A stretch of DNA of 64,000 bases from Trichoplax sp. H2. Its lineage: Eukaryota > Placozoa > Uniplacotomia > Trichoplacea. The notes under the pieces are model-generated. The model worked only from the letters and a program-made list of their open reading frames with translations, ran no database searches and was not told where the DNA came from. Positions within the stretch are counted from its first letter, which is position 1; the number at the start of each line of letters is the position of its first letter. Positions 62,786-64,000 of the stretch are shown here, piece by piece. The stretch spans positions 293,957 to 357,956 of the forward strand of contig NOWV01000073.1 of the NCBI GenBank assembly GCA_003344405.1, given 5' to 3'. Both the position numbers and the translations under genes were made by a program.

Positions 62786-64000
62786 TTTTCTATCTTGAAT
62801 TGATGGTTGAAAAGTCTTTTGAAAGCTTCGATGATAAGTAAAGCAGTGGAAAATGGCAGCTACCTTCTCGATTGCCAACGTTTCTTCGTCAACACGCTGG
62901 CCAAATCAGACGGTGGCGATTGCGGATGCATCGGTACTGTATCGTTACGGTAACGTACCAGTACCAGAAAGAAGAGAGCGCATCCATACGGTACGATTAC
63001 CGTGCCGAACCGTACCCAATCCGTAACGTTACGGTAGAGTACCCATACAGTACTGTCCTGTACAGTACAGTACAGTACATGTAGGCGAGCGACATCGTCT
63101 CCATCTACAGTACAGTACTACAGTATACTATAGTACTGTACAGTACATGTACAGTACAGTGTACAGTACAGTACATACTGGACTGGAGGCGAGCGACATC
63201 GTCCGCATCTACAGTACTACAGCACAGTACATGTACTGTGCTCTTACAGTACATACTGTACTGTACTGGAGGCGAGCGACATCGTCTCCATCTACAGTAC
63301 ATACTGTACTGTACTGGACTGGAGGCGAGCGACATCGTCTCCATCTACAGTACTGTACAGTATAGTACAGTACATACTGTACTGGACTGGAGGCGAGCGA
63401 CATCGTCCGCATCTACAGTACAGTACTACAGCACAGTACATGTACTGTGCTCTTGCAGTACAGTACTGTACATACTGTACTGGAGGCGAGCGACATCGTC
63501 TCCATCTACAGTACAGTATACTGTAGTACAGTACATACTGGACTGGAGACGAGCAACATCGTCTGCATCTACTGTACAGTACATGTACTGTGCACTTACA
63601 GTACTATGCACTTACTGTACTGTACAATTAAATACATACAGTACTGTACAGTACTTGTACAGTACTGGACTGGAGATGACAGTCACACGTGGGCTCGACA
63701 TTACGGTACTGTACTGTACATGTACTGTATTGTACCGTATAGTACTGTACAGTACAGTACACTGTATTGTATAGTGCTGTACCACAGTACTGCACTGTAG
63801 CCAAAAAGTCAAGAGCCAACGCGTCTGTCCGGTGGACGTCTGTGCGGCACGCTTCTTCAAGATCGCTACGTCACCTGTGGGACCCTGGTCTGATCACTTT
63901 CCGCTTGATCACATATTCACACATTATTGTACAATACGACGCTAATGCGTTGTCGCCATTATGGGTAAGAAGGAAGACTAGAACGATTTTTCCAGTCATT
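62786..64000. other. Region upstream of eIF3m, GTAC-rich, to window end
   Basis: No gene recognised. 62925-63060 is rich in CGGTACGTACC/GTAACGGTAC-type motifs and 63061-63700 is a minisatellite (separate entry). GTAC motifs continue to 63795. The last 200 bp are unique sequence with no clear coding signal. Confidence 0.6.
63061..63700. repeat. Composite minisatellite: fixed core plus GTAC palindromes
   Basis: Seven copies of a core GGAGGCGAGCGACATCGTCT (continuing CCATCTACAG) occur with GGCGAGC (GACGAGC in the seventh) at 63084, 63188, 63271, 63324, 63392, 63484 and 63548; an eighth, degraded copy lies near 63666. The core is nearly constant. The spacers vary from about 20 to 70 bp and consist of GTACTGTACAGTAC-type palindromes. 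Copies 2 and 5 share CCGC instead of CTCC and the same long spacer (ACAGCACAGTACATGTACTG), so a block of about 205 bp was duplicated as a unit. Long open frames across it on both strands (Tyr/Thr/Cys/Val-rich) are repeat artefacts. Confidence 0.93.

Noticed and set aside
63147-63860. Long overlapping open frames (up to 178 codons) on both strands at 63.1-63.9 kb
   Set aside because: They translate the GTACTGTAC/minisatellite repeats in several frames at once; residue composition (Tyr, Thr, Val, Cys, Ser) follows directly from the repeat.

Overview
The window is nuclear DNA of an intron-rich, AT-rich (about two-thirds A+T) animal. All recognisable genes are metazoan or conserved eukaryotic orthologues, split by short GT-AG introns of mostly 60-150 nt. 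The gene set (liprin-alpha, nurim, C2CD5, LIPT1, eIF3m), base composition and intron style fit an early-branching animal. I favour a placozoan (Trichoplax/Hoilungia type), but this is an inference from style and not proven here. Exon chains were assembled by hand from splice sites, reading phase and remembered family alignments. Boundaries should be right to within a base or two.

Layout. 66-15023 (-): liprin-alpha, cut off at the left edge before the end of its second SAM domain, with an 8.4 kb first intron made largely of decayed tandem repeats. 15.0-29.5 kb: no convincing gene. This stretch holds several tandem arrays, a long hairpin and one GC-rich patch with cAMP-response-element-like sites near 25.3-25.6 kb. 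29515-33048 (+): a RING-H2 ubiquitin ligase with SUMO-interaction-like motifs. 34006-41533 (-): a complete C2CD5 in 32 coding exons. 44444-47242 (-): a secreted or lysosomal pepsin-family aspartic protease. 51167-51898 (+): a single-exon Myb/SANT-like DNA-binding protein. 54816-56695 (-): lipoyltransferase LIPT1, with one intron that looks minor-spliceosomal (AT-AA). 58471-59751 (+): nurim. 59971-62785 (-): translation factor subunit eIF3m. 62.9-63.8 kb: a composite minisatellite built on GTAC palindromes.

The genes do not form a pathway. They are ordinary animal housekeeping, signalling and scaffold genes: synaptic scaffold, vesicle fusion, nuclear envelope, translation, lipoylation, proteolysis and ubiquitylation. 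The RING ligase and C2CD5 are convergent, as are nurim and eIF3m (220 bp between stop codons). Liprin-alpha and the RING gene are divergent across the 14.5 kb gene-poor stretch. I found no mobile-element coding sequence, rRNA, tRNA or CRISPR. The most unusual observations are the candidate U12-type AT-AA intron in LIPT1, the number of tandem arrays of different periods inside and around liprin-alpha (one contains copies of a splice acceptor), and the GTAC-palindrome clusters between genes.
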